Notes: generated from the letters alone by a model not told the origin. A stretch of 64,000 nt of DNA from Sphingomonas lacusdianchii (GCF_022664395.1 NZ_JAKRET010000008.1:150440-214439); one strand, 5' to 3'. Positions 7,639 to 17,474 are shown, numbered from the stretch's first letter. A program made the numbers and translations.

Positions 7639-10490
7639 TGAAGACGCTTCGCTGGACGCTGTTGTCGCTGGCCCTGTCGGTTTCGACCCAGGCACTTGCC
7701 GCCGAAGTGGCGAAGGTGCCGGGCGGGGTGGTGGTGACCCCCGATGCGGGGTCGGCTAAGCGGGTGCGGGTGCTGGTCTATGGTCCCGACCGGTTCCGGG
7801 TGACGGCGGTGCCCGACGCCAGCCTCGACACGCCCGACAGCCTGATGGTGACCGCGAAGCCCGCGGGCGACTTCACCGTGCGGCAGACGACGAAGCTGGT
7901 CGTGGTCAAGACCGCCGGTGGATCGGCCGAGATCGATACCGATGACGGGCAGGTCCGCTTTCGCGATGCCGCCGGCAAGCTGACGCTGGAGGAAGCCCCG
8001 CGCGCCGCCTTTACCCCACGCAACGCCGGGGGCGAGCGGTTCGTGTCGATCCGCCAGCAGTTCAACCGCGGGACCGACGAAGGATTCTACGGCCTGGGCC
8101 AGCATCAGAACCGGCAGATGAATTACAATGGCGAGGATGTCGAACTCGCCCAGCACAATATGGACATCGGCATCCCGTTCGTCGTGTCGACGAAGAACTA
8201 TGGCGTGCTGTGGGACAATAATGGCATCACCCGCTTCGGCAATCCGCAGCCCTACAAGCTGGTCGGCGAAGGGATGCAGGTCAGCTCCGGCGGGCAGGCC
8301 GGGTGGCAGGCGCAATATTATCTGGGCGACCGGCTGGCGGTGACGCGGCGCGAGCGCACGATCAACTATCAGTTCATCAAGGATCAGGCGAACTGGCCGG
8401 CGGAAGCGAAGGCGCAGACGGTCGCCGCGACCACCGGACAGAATACCGCCGGCAATGCGGTGCAGACGCAGAAGGTGGTGTGGACCGGCACCGTCACGCC
8501 GAGCACGACCGGCGTCCAGAAATTCCGCCTCTATTCGTCGAGCTACGTCAAGGTGTTCGTCGACGGCAAGGAAGTCCTGAACCGCTGGCGGCAGAACTGG
8601 AATCCGTGGTTCCATAATTTCGACCTGCCGATGACTGCGGGCAAGGCGGCGGAGGTTCGGATCGAATGGGAGCCGAATGCCGGCTATATCGCGCTGTTCC
8701 AGAATGATCCGCTGCCGCAAGCCGATCGCCATTCGCTGTGGTGGTCGTCCGACGTCGCCCATGCGCTCGATTATTATTATGTCGGCGGCCAGAACATGGA
8801 CGGCGTCATCGCCGGATATCGCGCGCTGACCGGCAAGGCGGCGCTGATGCCGCGCTGGGCCTATGGCTTCTGGCAGAGCCGCCAGCGCTACAATAGCCAG
8901 GCCGAGGTCGAGGGCGTCGTCGCCGAATATCGCAAGCGCGGCCTGCCGCTCGACAACGTCGTGCAGGACTGGTTCTATTGGCCCGAGGATCAATGGGGCT
9001 GCCACTGCTTCGACCCGGCGCGCTTTCCGCAGCCGCAGAAGATGGTCGATACCGTCCATGGCCAACAGGCGCGGATCATGATTTCGGTGTGGCCAAAATT
9101 CTATCCGAACACCAAGAATGCCGAGGAACTGAACGCCAAGGGCTATCTGTATCAGGGTAATCTGATCGCGAAGGAACGCGATTGGGTCGGCAAGGGCTAT
9201 TTCAACACCTTCTACGACCCCTATGCCCCTGAAGCACGCGCGATCTATTTCCGGCAGATGAAGGACGCGCTGGTCGACAAGGGCTTCGACGCATGGTGGA
9301 TGGACGCGACCGAACCGGACATCCATTCGAACCTGTCGATCGAACAGCGCATCGAGCGGATGGGGCCGACCGCGCAAGGGCCAGCGGAGGAATTCTTCAA
9401 CAGCTATCCGCTGGTCCATGCCGAGGGGGTCGCCGACGGGCTGCGCGTCGCCAAGCCCGATGTGCGGCCCTTCATCCTGACCCGCTCGGGCTATGGCGGC
9501 ATCCAGCGTGCCAGTGCGGCGCTCTGGTCGGGCGACGTCGCGTCGCGCTGGGACGATCTGCGCGACCAGATTTCGGCAGGCGTCAACCTGTCGATGTCGG
9601 GCGTGCCCAACTGGACGCACGATATCGGCGGCTTCGCGGTCGAGGATCGCTATGCGAAGAAGGACCCGGCGCATGTGGCCGAATGGAAGGAACTGAACCT
9701 GCGCTGGTTCCAGTTCGGCGCGTTCAGCCCGCTGTTCCGCAGCCATGGCGAGACGCCGTATCGCGAAATCTACGAACTGGGGGCGAGCGCTCCGGCGCTG
9801 TACGATGCGCTCGCCAAGTATGACCGGCTGCGCTACCGGCTGTTGCCCTATATCACCTCGCTGGCGGCCGAGACGTGGCATCGCGACGGGACGATGATGC
9901 GCGGACTGGCGATGGATTTTACCGGCGACCGCAAGAGTTGGGGCGTCGACGACGAATATATGTTCGGCTCGGCGTTCCTGGTGGCGCCGGTCACGCAGTA
10001 TCGTGCGACCAGCCGGTCGGTCTATCTGCCGGCCGGGGCGGACTGGTACGACTTCACGACCGGTGCCTATCTGAAGGGTGGGCAGACGATCACCGCCGCC
10101 GCGCCGTTGGCGGTGCTGCCGCTCTATGTCCGTGCCGGATCGATCGTACCGACCGGGGCTGCGGTGCAGTCGACCGCCGAGAAGCTCGACGCGCCCTATG
10201 TGCTGCATGTCTTTACCGGCAAGGACGGCGCCTACACGCTGTTCGAGGACGACGGCCTTAGCGAAGGCTATCGCAAGGGCCAGTCGTCGCAAATCCCGCT
10301 GACATGGAACGAGGCGACGAAAACGCTGACGATCGGCGCGCGCAAGGGCAGTTTCCCGGGCATGGCGGCGAAGCGGGCGATGTCGGTGCGCTTCCACACG
10401 CCGGGGTCGGCGGTGGCGCCCGACTTTGCCGACAATGCGGCGACGGCGTTCGTGTATGACGGGCGGGAGACGAAGGTGCCGCTTCGGTAA
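7638..10490 (+). CDS. GH31 alpha-glycosidase with PA14 insert, probably alpha-xylosidase
   Basis: 950 residues with a signal peptide ending near residue 21 (ALA). An N-terminal beta domain is interrupted by a PA14 module at about residues 270-355, as in Xyl31A of Cellvibrio japonicus. The catalytic barrel begins at MPRWAYGFWQSRQRYNSQAE. The GH31 nucleophile is Asp556 in WMDATEPD and the likely acid/base is Asp633 in ALWSGDVASRW. PA14-containing GH31 enzymes characterised so far cleave alpha-xylose from xyloglucan oligosaccharides. Pairing with a GH35 galactosidase and galM supports that role. An alpha-glucosidase is the main alternative. Confidence 0.85.
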   Translation: MKTLRWTLLSLALSVSTQALAAEVAKVPGGVVVTPDAGSAKRVRVLVYGPDRFRVTAVPDASLDTPDSLMVTAKPAGDFTVRQTTKLVVVKTAGGSAEIDTDDGQVRFRDAAGKLTLEEAPRAAFTPRNAGGERFVSIRQQFNRGTDEGFYGLGQHQNRQMNYNGEDVELAQHNMDIGIPFVVSTKNYGVLWDNNGITRFGNPQPYKLVGEGMQVSSGGQAGWQAQYYLGDRLAVTRRERTINYQFIKDQANWPAEAKAQTVAATTGQNTAGNAVQTQKVVWTGTVTPSTTGVQKFRLYSSSYVKVFVDGKEVLNRWRQNWNPWFHNFDLPMTAGKAAEVRIEWEPNAGYIALFQNDPLPQADRHSLWWSSDVAHALDYYYVGGQNMDGVIAGYRALTGKAALMPRWAYGFWQSRQRYNSQAEVEGVVAEYRKRGLPLDNVVQDWFYWPEDQWGCHCFDPARFPQPQKMVDTVHGQQARIMISVWPKFYPNTKNAEELNAKGYLYQGNLIAKERDWVGKGYFNTFYDPYAPEARAIYFRQMKDALVDKGFDAWWMDATEPDIHSNLSIEQRIERMGPTAQGPAEEFFNSYPLVHAEGVADGLRVAKPDVRPFILTRSGYGGIQRASAALWSGDVASRWDDLRDQISAGVNLSMSGVPNWTHDIGGFAVEDRYAKKDPAHVAEWKELNLRWFQFGAFSPLFRSHGETPYREIYELGASAPALYDALAKYDRLRYRLLPYITSLAAETWHRDGTMMRGLAMDFTGDRKSWGVDDEYMFGSAFLVAPVTQYRATSRSVYLPAGADWYDFTTGAYLKGGQTITAAAPLAVLPLYVRAGSIVPTGAAVQSTAEKLDAPYVLHVFTGKDGAYTLFEDDGLSEGYRKGQSSQIPLTWNEATKTLTIGARKGSFPGMAAKRAMSVRFHTPGSAVAPDFADNAATAFVYDGRETKVPLR

Positions 10491-10495
10491 CGTCC

Positions 10496-10582
10496 GTATC
10501 CCCGCGCAGGCGGGGATTCAGGGTTCCAAGCGCCAACGGTGCATTGCTTGGCTCTGGGCCCCCGCCTACGCGGGGGTACGGT
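10496..10582. repeat. Palindromic repeat, family A
   Basis: GTATCCCCGCGCAGGCGGGG at 10496 and GCCCCCGCCTACGCGGGGGTACGG near 10559-10582 form opposed arms around about 35 bases. It lies between the GH31 stop and galM and may separate galM expression from the glycosidases. Confidence 0.7.
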
Positions 10583-10606
10583 GGCGAATGTTGGTGGAGA
10601 GGTTGT

Positions 10607-11659
10607 ATGGCGGACGCAAAGCGGGTGGCATTCGGGACGCTGGACGGCGCTCCCGCCGAGGCGATCGAACTTGATGCCGGCAAGCTGTCGGCGCGCATCC
10701 TGCCGTTCGGGGCGACGTTGCAATCGCTGTGCGGGCCCGACCGTGATGGGGCGGTGGCCGATATCGTGCTGGGGTTCGACGACGTCCAATCCTATCGCGA
10801 CCGGCCGTCCTGGTTCGGGGTGACGGTCGGGCGCTATGCCAACCGGATCGCGGGTGGGCGGTTCAGCCTCGACGGGCAGAGCTACACGCTCGAAACGAAC
10901 AATGCGCCCAACCATCTGCACGGCGGATCGGACGGGTTCGATCAGCGGCTGTGGGACGTGGCGGAGATCGGCAGCGATGCCGACGCGGCATGGGTGCGCC
11001 TGACACTGACCAGCCCCGATGGCGATGCCGGCTATCCAGGGACGGTGGAGGCAGGCGCGACCTATCGCCTGACTAATGACGCGCTGACCATCGAATATGA
11101 CGCTACGACCGATGCGCCGACGATCGTCAATCTGACCAACCATGCCTTTTTCGACCTGAGCGGGCGTGGCGAGGCGCTACGCCATCTGCTGACGATCGAG
11201 GCGGATGCAATTCTGCCGGTCGATGCGACGTCGATCCCGACGGGGGAGCAGCGCGCGGTGGCGGGGACGCCGTTCGATTTCCGCACCCCCCATGCGATCG
11301 GCGAGCGGGTGCGCGACGGGCGCGACGACCAGATCGCGATCGGGCGCGGCTACGACCATAATTTCATCGTGCGTGGAGAGCCGGGGACACTGCGTCCGGC
11401 GGCGGTGCTGGCCGACCCGCAGTCGGGCCGGACGATGACGCTGTCGATCACGGCACCGGGGCTGCAACTCTATTCGGGCAATTTCCTTGGCGGGGCGGAG
11501 CCGGGCAAGGGTGGACGGCTATACCGACAGGGCGATGCCGTGTGTCTGGAGCCGCAAGCCTATCCCGACACGCCGAACCGGCCGGAATTTCCCTCCGCCC
11601 GGCTCGATCCGGGGCAAGCGTGGAACAGCATTATACGATTTGCGTTCTCCGTGGGTTGA
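10607..11659 (+). CDS. galM: Aldose 1-epimerase
   Basis: 350 residues from ATG 10607, preceded by GGTGGAGAGG. It interconverts alpha and beta anomers of galactose, glucose or xylose in the cytoplasm or periplasm; no signal peptide is seen, so cytoplasmic. Family motifs include NHLHGGSDGFD (catalytic His region), LTNHAFFDLSG, and CLEPQAYPDTPN with the catalytic Glu near the C-terminus. Length is normal for GalM. Its place 116 bases after two exo-glycosidases suggests it handles the monosaccharides they release, although a repeat lies between. Confidence 0.9.
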   Translation: MADAKRVAFGTLDGAPAEAIELDAGKLSARILPFGATLQSLCGPDRDGAVADIVLGFDDVQSYRDRPSWFGVTVGRYANRIAGGRFSLDGQSYTLETNNAPNHLHGGSDGFDQRLWDVAEIGSDADAAWVRLTLTSPDGDAGYPGTVEAGATYRLTNDALTIEYDATTDAPTIVNLTNHAFFDLSGRGEALRHLLTIEADAILPVDATSIPTGEQRAVAGTPFDFRTPHAIGERVRDGRDDQIAIGRGYDHNFIVRGEPGTLRPAAVLADPQSGRTMTLSITAPGLQLYSGNFLGGAEPGKGGRLYRQGDAVCLEPQAYPDTPNRPEFPSARLDPGQAWNSIIRFAFSVG

Positions 11660-11749
11660 ATGTTTGTGCCGCACCGCGACGAACCTTTGTTGCGCGGCGC
11701 ACAAGCGCGCTTGACGAAAACGTTTGCGTTTGCGAACGACCTTAATCCT

Positions 11750-12133
11750 ATGAAGCACCCCCTTCTCCTCGCCGCCACCGCTGCGGCCTTCGCCCTTTCG
11801 GCCTGCGGTCAGTCGCAGCCGGAGCAGCTCGACACGCGCGCGCCCGATCCGCTGGCATCGCAGCTCGCCAACCGTGCCCCGGTGGAACTGCCCCCGCCCG
11901 TCAAGGCGAGCGTGACGTTCCGCTGCAAGGACAACAGCCTCGTCTATGTCGACTTCTTCGAAGGCGACACGCAGGCGAATTTCCGGACGAAGCAGGGCGA
12001 GATGCCCGTCCGTCTGAAGGCCGAGGAAAAGGGCAAGCCGCTTACCGCCGAGGGCGGGTACAGCCTGACCGGCACCCCGAAGTCGATCACCCTGACCCAG
12101 CCGGGCAAGGGCGCGCAGGCCTGCAACGCCTGA
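11750..12133 (+). CDS. MliC-like lipoprotein (possible lysozyme inhibitor)
   Basis: 127 residues with a lipoprotein signal: hydrophobic core then FALSAC, lipidated Cys at about 20. After a linker, residues about 55-127 show the pattern of the MliC/PliC family: VTFRCKD, a run of short beta strands, GGYSLTGTPKSITLTQPGK and a terminal Cys. That family inhibits C-type lysozyme from the cell envelope. The first Cys (FRC) and the Cys near the end (QAC) could form the family disulfide. The motif match is by eye and modest, so this could be a plain envelope lipoprotein. A strong terminator follows. Confidence 0.6.
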   Translation: MKHPLLLAATAAAFALSACGQSQPEQLDTRAPDPLASQLANRAPVELPPPVKASVTFRCKDNSLVYVDFFEGDTQANFRTKQGEMPVRLKAEEKGKPLTAEGGYSLTGTPKSITLTQPGKGAQACNA

Positions 12134-12185
12134 TCCGATTACCGATGGCGGCTCCCTTCCGGGCCGTCGTCGTGACATGTGCCTG

Positions 12186-12217
12186 ACGGCCGGCGGAGCG
12201 ATCCGCCGGCCGTTTTC
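12186..12217 (+). terminator. Rho-independent terminator of the lipoprotein gene
   Basis: A 12-bp GC-rich stem, ACGGCCGGCGGA paired with TCCGCCGGCCGT, with a four-base loop, is followed by TTTTCTT. It lies 53 bases after the stop at 12133. Confidence 0.85.
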
Positions 12218-12280
12218 TTGTGGGGGTGCACCGCGCGCGATCAGCTTTGTGGTCTTCGTCCACCCCGTGCCGCGCCGACC

Positions 12281-12362
12281 GTCATCCCAGCGAAGGCTGG
12301 GATCTCCGGGTGATAGCGCGGGGCAGGCGCCGCGCGAGGCCCCAGCCTTCGCTGGGGCGACG
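12281..12362. repeat. Palindromic repeat, family A (82 bases)
   Basis: GTCATCCCAGCGAAGGCTGG on the left and CCCAGCCTTCGCTGGGGCGA on the right enclose GGTGATAGCGCGGGGCAGG. The copy at 46386-46466 carries the same core in the opposite orientation. It lies between convergent genes. Confidence 0.8.
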
Positions 12363-12403
12363 TTTCGTTGCGACGGGGTGTAAGGCGCCGGCCGACGCTA
12401 TCC

Positions 12404-13339
12404 TCAATATTTCACCCGCGTTGCGCGCAGCTTGTACCGCTTGAGCGCATCCTGCACGCTGCCGGTGCCGGCAAGGTGCCCCGCGCCGACCGCGACGAAG
12501 ACGGTGCCGGGGCGCTTCATCCGTTCCTCGATCCACTTGGCCCAGCGGGCGTTGCGGTCGGTCAGCAGAACGCGGCGCAGTTCGGGCGAGACGGTCATGT
12601 CCTCGTTCATCGTCGCGGCGAGCGCGGCGGGATCGCCCTTTGCCCATTGGTCGACCATCTTGTCGATCTGTTCGCCCGCGGTCGGCAGTTCCTTGATCGT
12701 TTCGCTAAGAAACGTGACCTGCGCGGCGTCGGACAGGGTGTCGAAGAAGCCGAATTGCTGTTCGAGCGTCTCGAGCCCGGTGATCGGCTTGCCCGCGACC
12801 TTGGCCGCCTGCGAAATCGTCTGTTCGGCGCCGCTTTGCGGGTCATAGCCCTGCTTCTGCAGCATCACCAGCGTCAGCGTCGAGGCGGCGAACCACGGGT
12901 CGAGCTGTTCGAGCGCCCCCGCCGGCAGCCCGGCATCGGCGACCGCCTTGGCATAGGCGTCGCGTTCGGCGGCGGGGAGTTTTTCGCTCAGCTTCGGGCC
13001 GGTCACGTTGACCGCCGACTTCATCACCGCCGCCTGCGCCTGTTCGGGGGTTGGCATCGGGATTTCGAGCACGACCTCGTTCGATTTGTCGAAAGCGGTC
13101 TTCACCGCCTCGTCGAACCACGACAGGCCGGGTTTCAGGACGTGGATCGTCCCGAACAGATAGATGGTCGTGTCCTTGTCCTTGACGACCCACAGCGCCG
13201 GATCGGCTTCGCGCGGAGTCGCGGCGGCGGTGTCCGCGGCGGGGGTTTCGGCAACCGGGGCCGGTGCGGTCTGCGCCATGGCGGGCAGGGCGGTCATCAG
13301 GCTGAACGCGGCGCCGAAGCGCAGCAGGATCGAGGACAT
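12404..13339 (-). CDS. TraB/GumN family protein, secreted
   Basis: 311 residues from ATG 13339; an ATG four codons upstream at 13351 gives a poorer signal peptide. A Sec signal ends at AMAQ, so the protein is periplasmic or lipid-free envelope. The TraB/GumN/Tiki domain is shown by its two GxxH motifs, LFGTIHVLKPG (near residue 60) and AVGAGHLAG (near 290). Tiki proteins are metalloproteases; most bacterial GumN proteins have no tested function. Divergent from mfd with 147 bases between. Confidence 0.85.
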   Translation of the reverse strand: MSSILLRFGAAFSLMTALPAMAQTAPAPVAETPAADTAAATPREADPALWVVKDKDTTIYLFGTIHVLKPGLSWFDEAVKTAFDKSNEVVLEIPMPTPEQAQAAVMKSAVNVTGPKLSEKLPAAERDAYAKAVADAGLPAGALEQLDPWFAASTLTLVMLQKQGYDPQSGAEQTISQAAKVAGKPITGLETLEQQFGFFDTLSDAAQVTFLSETIKELPTAGEQIDKMVDQWAKGDPAALAATMNEDMTVSPELRRVLLTDRNARWAKWIEERMKRPGTVFVAVGAGHLAGTGSVQDALKRYKLRATRVKY

Positions 13340-13486
13340 CGGCGTCTCCACAGGGCCGGCGGACCGGCGGTGGCGCCTGCATAGCAGCGGCGTTCGCCAT
13401 GCGACAGGCCGCAGGAACGGACGCGACCGACGCTTCGTTCAACGTTCCTGTCCGCCCGATATCAGGGCCTTGCCGGGAACTCCGCT

Positions 13487-16400
13487 ATGCCGAACACCAC
13501 CGCCGCCCCCGATCGTCCTGACCGGGGGGAGCATGCGATCGGGCCGATCGCGGCACGTCTGGCGGTGGAGCTCAGCAAACGCCCGATACTGTTCGTGGCG
13601 AGCGACGAGACGCGCGCCGCAGCGATCGCGGCGGCATTGGCCGCGTTCGCGCCGGGGGCGGATGTCGTGCACCTGCCCGCCAGCGACGCGCTGCCCGGGG
13701 ACGATGCGCCCGCTTCGCCCGGCAATGCCGGCGCGCGCGTCGCGGCGCTCCGGTGGTTGCGGATGGCGTCGGCGACCAAGCGGCGCGTCGCCTGCATCAC
13801 CGCACCCGAGGCGACGGCGCTGCGCATCGCGACGCCCGAGGATTTCGATGCCGCGCCGCCGGTGCTGCGGATCGGCGACGCGATCGACATGGCCGACTTC
13901 GCCGAACGCGCGGTCGAGCTGGGCTATGTGGTCGACGACCGGGTCGACGAACCGGGCGAGGTCGCGGTACGCGGCGGCGTGGTCGATATCTTCCCCGCCG
14001 ATGCGATCTGCCCGATCCGGGTGATGGTGACCGATGGCGCGATCACCACGATCCGCAGCTATGATCCCGTGACGCAGCGCGGCGACGCCGATCTGGGCGA
14101 GGTGACGATCGGTCGCGCCGCAGAGCCGGTGACGACCAAGGGCGTTTCGCTGCTCGATCATCTGCCGGGTGCAGCGGTGGCGATGGACCCCGACGCCGAG
14201 CGGCGGCGGGCCCGGTTCCTCGATCTGGCAGAGGATGCGACGCGGCGGCGGCGACGCGATGCGGCGACGCTGGTCGATCGGCAGGCTTGGGAGGATCTGC
14301 TCAAGGCACGCGACCGGATCGACTTGCCGGAGGACGCCGCGCCGCCGCCGCGCTTCGTCACCCACCGGGCGCCGGCCCGCGCGTTCGGCAAGTTCGCGCG
14401 CGAGATACTCGACGGCGGGCGGCTGGTACTGGCGGGCAGTCCGCGCGACCTGCGGTTCCTGCGCAAGCGGCTGGCGACGCTCGGCCGGACCGAGCCGGTG
14501 ACGATCGAGGCGTGGGACGAGGCGGTGCGCGCCGAACCCGGAACGGCGATGCTGCTGACCGCGCCGATCGATCGCGGTTTCGTGGCGGACGGGGTGACGG
14601 TGGTCACCGGCGGCGACCTGCTGGGCGGACGGGCGCGTGGCGACGAGCTGGCGGCTGCGAGCGCCAATCCGCTGTTCGCTGAAGCGGGCGAGCTGCGGGT
14701 GGGCGACGTGATCGTGCATGAGGAGTTCGGCATCGGCCGCATCGTCGGGCTGGAGCAGTTGCCGGGCGAAGAGGCCGGCGACGCGATCGTGCTGGAATAT
14801 GCGAAGGGTGCGCGGCGGCTGGTGCCGGTGACGGAGGCCGACCGCATCTGGCGCTATGGCGCGGATGGCGATGCGGTGACGCTCGACGCGCTCGACGGAT
14901 CGAGCTGGCAGAAGCGTCGCGGCGCGATCGACGCGGCGATCGCCGAAAGCGCGCGCGAACTGGCGGCGATCGCGGCGGCACGCGATGCGATCGAGGTGGC
15001 GCCGATCGAGGCCGATATCGCCGCCTATGAACGGTTCGCGGCGGGATTTCCGTTCACCGAGACCCCCGATCAGGCGCGCGCCATTGCCGCTGCCCGCGCC
15101 GATCTGGCGGCGGGGCGGCCGATGGACCGGCTGGTGATCGGCGATGTCGGCTATGGCAAGACCGAGGTCGCGTTGCGTGCGGCCGCGATCGTCGCGCTGG
15201 CGGGGCGGCAGGTTGCCATCGCCGCGCCGACCACGGTGCTGGTGCGCCAGCATGTCGAAACCTTCCGTCGCCGGTTCGAAGGGACGGGAATCGAGGTCGC
15301 CGGGCTCTCGCGCCTGTCCGATGCGGCGGAGAAGAAGCGGGTCAAGGCGGGGCTGGCCGACGGATCGATCGGCGTGGTCATCGGAACGCAGGCGGTGGCG
15401 GGCAAGGGTGTCGAGTATCGTGACCTTGCGCTGGTGGTGATCGACGAGGAGCAGCGCTTTGGCGCGAAGGACAAGGCGAAGCTGCGCGAGCTGTCCGACC
15501 ATGTCATGACGCTGTCGGCGACGCCGATCCCGCGCACGCTGCAAAGCGCGCTGATCGGGTTGCAGCAACTCTCGGTTCTCGCCACACCGCCGGCGCTGCG
15601 CCAGCCGATCCGCACCGCGGTGACCGAATTCGACGAGGTGACGGTGCGCACCGCATTGCTGCGCGAACGGACGCGCGGCGGGCAGAGCTTCGTCGTCGTG
15701 CCGCGGATCGAGGATATTGCACCGCTCGAGGCACGGCTGCGCAAGCTCGCGCCCGAACTGACGCTGACCGTCGCGCATGGCAAGATGCCGGCGGCGGAGA
15801 TCGACGCGGCGATGGTCGGCTTCGCCCATGGCGAGGGCGACGTGCTGCTCGCGACCAACATCATCGAGGCGGGGCTGGACGTGCCGCGCGCCAATACGAT
15901 GATCGTCCATCATGCCGACCGGTTCGGCCTGTCGCAGCTGCACCAGTTGCGCGGGCGGGTCGGGCGCGGCGGGCGGCGCGGGCAGATATTGCTGCTGACC
16001 GATCCCGACCATGCGATCGCCGAGGCGACGCTGAAGCGGCTGCGGACGTTGCAGGCGTTCGACCGGCTGGGCGCGGGCTTCGCGATCAGCGCGCGCGACC
16101 TCGACCTGCGCGGCGCGGGCGATCTGGTGGGGGAGGCGCAGGCCGGCCATATGAAGCTAATCGGCATCGACCTGTACCAGTATCTGCTCGGTCGCGCGCT
16201 GCGCGCGGCGCGGGGCGAGGTGGTCGACCGGGTGGTGCCCGAACTGCATCTGGGCATTGCCGGGCGGTTGCCCGAGACGTGGATCCCGGAAACCGAGGTG
16301 CGCCTGGTCCTCTACGGCCGTCTGGCACGAATCGAGGAGGAGGGCGTGCTCGAAGCGTTCGAGGAGGAACTGGAGGATCGATTCGGCGCCTTGCCCGAAG

Positions 16401-16636
16401 AAGCGCAGTTGCTGATCGATCTGGCGCGGATCCGGTTGCTGGCGCAGGCGGCGGCGGTGGCCAAGGTCGATGCCGGGCCGGCGGCGATCGCGCTGACGCC
16501 GCAGGGCAGTAGCGCGTTGCCCGATGTCGACGGGCTGACCGAGAAGAACGGGCGCTGGATCGTGCCGGCGCGAATCGACGATGCCGGCGAGCGGTTGGCG
16601 AAGGTGCGCGACGTGCTGGAGACGGTGGCCGCCTGA
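13487..16636 (+). CDS. mfd: Transcription-repair coupling factor Mfd (short, divergent form)
   Basis: Displaces stalled RNA polymerase and recruits UvrA. 1049 residues against about 1,150 in E. coli. In order: UvrB-like N-terminal region with VVHLPASDALPGDDA; CarD-like RNA-polymerase-interacting domain beginning LRVGDVIVHEEFGIG near 402; RecG-type translocase with Walker A GDVGYGKTEVA (552-562), DEEQ (653-656), SATPIPRTL and GRVGRGGRRG; then the C-terminal TRCF domain. The shortfall lies before the polymerase-interacting domain, which begins about 70 residues earlier than in E. coli. The translocase motif VI (GRVGRGGRRG rather than GRVGRS) is also unusual. It could be a second, paralogous Mfd. 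Confidence 0.85.
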   Translation: MPNTTAAPDRPDRGEHAIGPIAARLAVELSKRPILFVASDETRAAAIAAALAAFAPGADVVHLPASDALPGDDAPASPGNAGARVAALRWLRMASATKRRVACITAPEATALRIATPEDFDAAPPVLRIGDAIDMADFAERAVELGYVVDDRVDEPGEVAVRGGVVDIFPADAICPIRVMVTDGAITTIRSYDPVTQRGDADLGEVTIGRAAEPVTTKGVSLLDHLPGAAVAMDPDAERRRARFLDLAEDATRRRRRDAATLVDRQAWEDLLKARDRIDLPEDAAPPPRFVTHRAPARAFGKFAREILDGGRLVLAGSPRDLRFLRKRLATLGRTEPVTIEAWDEAVRAEPGTAMLLTAPIDRGFVADGVTVVTGGDLLGGRARGDELAAASANPLFAEAGELRVGDVIVHEEFGIGRIVGLEQLPGEEAGDAIVLEYAKGARRLVPVTEADRIWRYGADGDAVTLDALDGSSWQKRRGAIDAAIAESARELAAIAAARDAIEVAPIEADIAAYERFAAGFPFTETPDQARAIAAARADLAAGRPMDRLVIGDVGYGKTEVALRAAAIVALAGRQVAIAAPTTVLVRQHVETFRRRFEGTGIEVAGLSRLSDAAEKKRVKAGLADGSIGVVIGTQAVAGKGVEYRDLALVVIDEEQRFGAKDKAKLRELSDHVMTLSATPIPRTLQSALIGLQQLSVLATPPALRQPIRTAVTEFDEVTVRTALLRERTRGGQSFVVVPRIEDIAPLEARLRKLAPELTLTVAHGKMPAAEIDAAMVGFAHGEGDVLLATNIIEAGLDVPRANTMIVHHADRFGLSQLHQLRGRVGRGGRRGQILLLTDPDHAIAEATLKRLRTLQAFDRLGAGFAISARDLDLRGAGDLVGEAQAGHMKLIGIDLYQYLLGRALRAARGEVVDRVVPELHLGIAGRLPETWIPETEVRLVLYGRLARIEEEGVLEAFEEELEDRFGALPEEAQLLIDLARIRLLAQAAAVAKVDAGPAAIALTPQGSSALPDVDGLTEKNGRWIVPARIDDAGERLAKVRDVLETVAA

Positions 16637-16677
16637 AACCGCTGGCGTCGGCCCCGTTCCTGTCGGATGTTGCGGGG

Positions 16678-17439
16678 ATGAAAACGGTCTTCATCACCGG
16701 CGGCGGGTCGGGCATCGGGCGGGCGGTGGCGCAGTTGTTCGCCGCGCGCGGCTGGCGGATCGGGCTGGCGGATTTGAATGCGGCCGGGCTGGCGGAGACG
16801 GCGGCGTCGCTGCCCGGCGGCGCGGCGACCTTCGTGTTCGACGTGACCGACCGCGTCGCATGGGATGCGCCGCTTGGGCGTTTTGCCGGGGACGGGGGGA
16901 TCGACGCGCTGTTCAACAATGCCGGTATCGCGGCAGGTGGCGTCTTTGCCGACATGACGCCCGCCGCGATCGAACGGACCATCGCCGTCAACCTGACCGG
17001 GGTGATCCATGGTGCCCATGCGGCGCACGGCTTTCTGAAGGCGAGCGGGGGGTGCCTGCTGAACACCGCGTCGGCGGCGGGGATTTACGGGACGGCGGGC
17101 GCGGCGGTCTATTCGGCGACCAAGTTCGGGGTGCGCGGGCTGACCGAAGCGCTCGACGGCGAATGGGCGGCGGACGGCATTCGCGTGCGCTCGCTGATGC
17201 CGGGGTTCATCGACACGCCGCTGCTCGACGCCTCGCTGGCCGGAAGCAATCTCAACGTTCGGCAACAGGTGCGCGCGGCGGGGCTGGAGTTCACGCCCGT
17301 CGAGGTGGTGGCGCAGGCGGCATGGGATGCGGTCCATGGCGACGCCGTCCACACGCCGGTCGGCCCGACCGCCAAGCGAATGCGCTTCGCCGCACGGTGG
17401 ATGCCCGGGAAGCTGCGGCAGCAGATGCGGCGGCGGTAA
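16678..17439 (+). CDS. Short-chain dehydrogenase/reductase
   Basis: 253 residues of a classical SDR: TGGGSGIGRA cofactor loop near residue 7, NNAG near 80, and YSATKFG with the catalytic Tyr-x3-Lys. The Asp in LADLNAAG after the second strand favours NAD over NADP. Substrate unknown. Same direction as mfd, 41 bases after it. A different SDR lies at 37964. Confidence 0.85.
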   Translation: MKTVFITGGGSGIGRAVAQLFAARGWRIGLADLNAAGLAETAASLPGGAATFVFDVTDRVAWDAPLGRFAGDGGIDALFNNAGIAAGGVFADMTPAAIERTIAVNLTGVIHGAHAAHGFLKASGGCLLNTASAAGIYGTAGAAVYSATKFGVRGLTEALDGEWAADGIRVRSLMPGFIDTPLLDASLAGSNLNVRQQVRAAGLEFTPVEVVAQAAWDAVHGDAVHTPVGPTAKRMRFAARWMPGKLRQQMRRR

Positions 17440-17474
17440 TTTCCAACCGTTCGAAGTTACGTTGCGGCGTTCGC

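Noticed and set aside
12191..12383. Small rightward open frame after the lipoprotein gene
   Set aside because: It consists of the terminator and a family A repeat and has no plausible ribosome-binding site.
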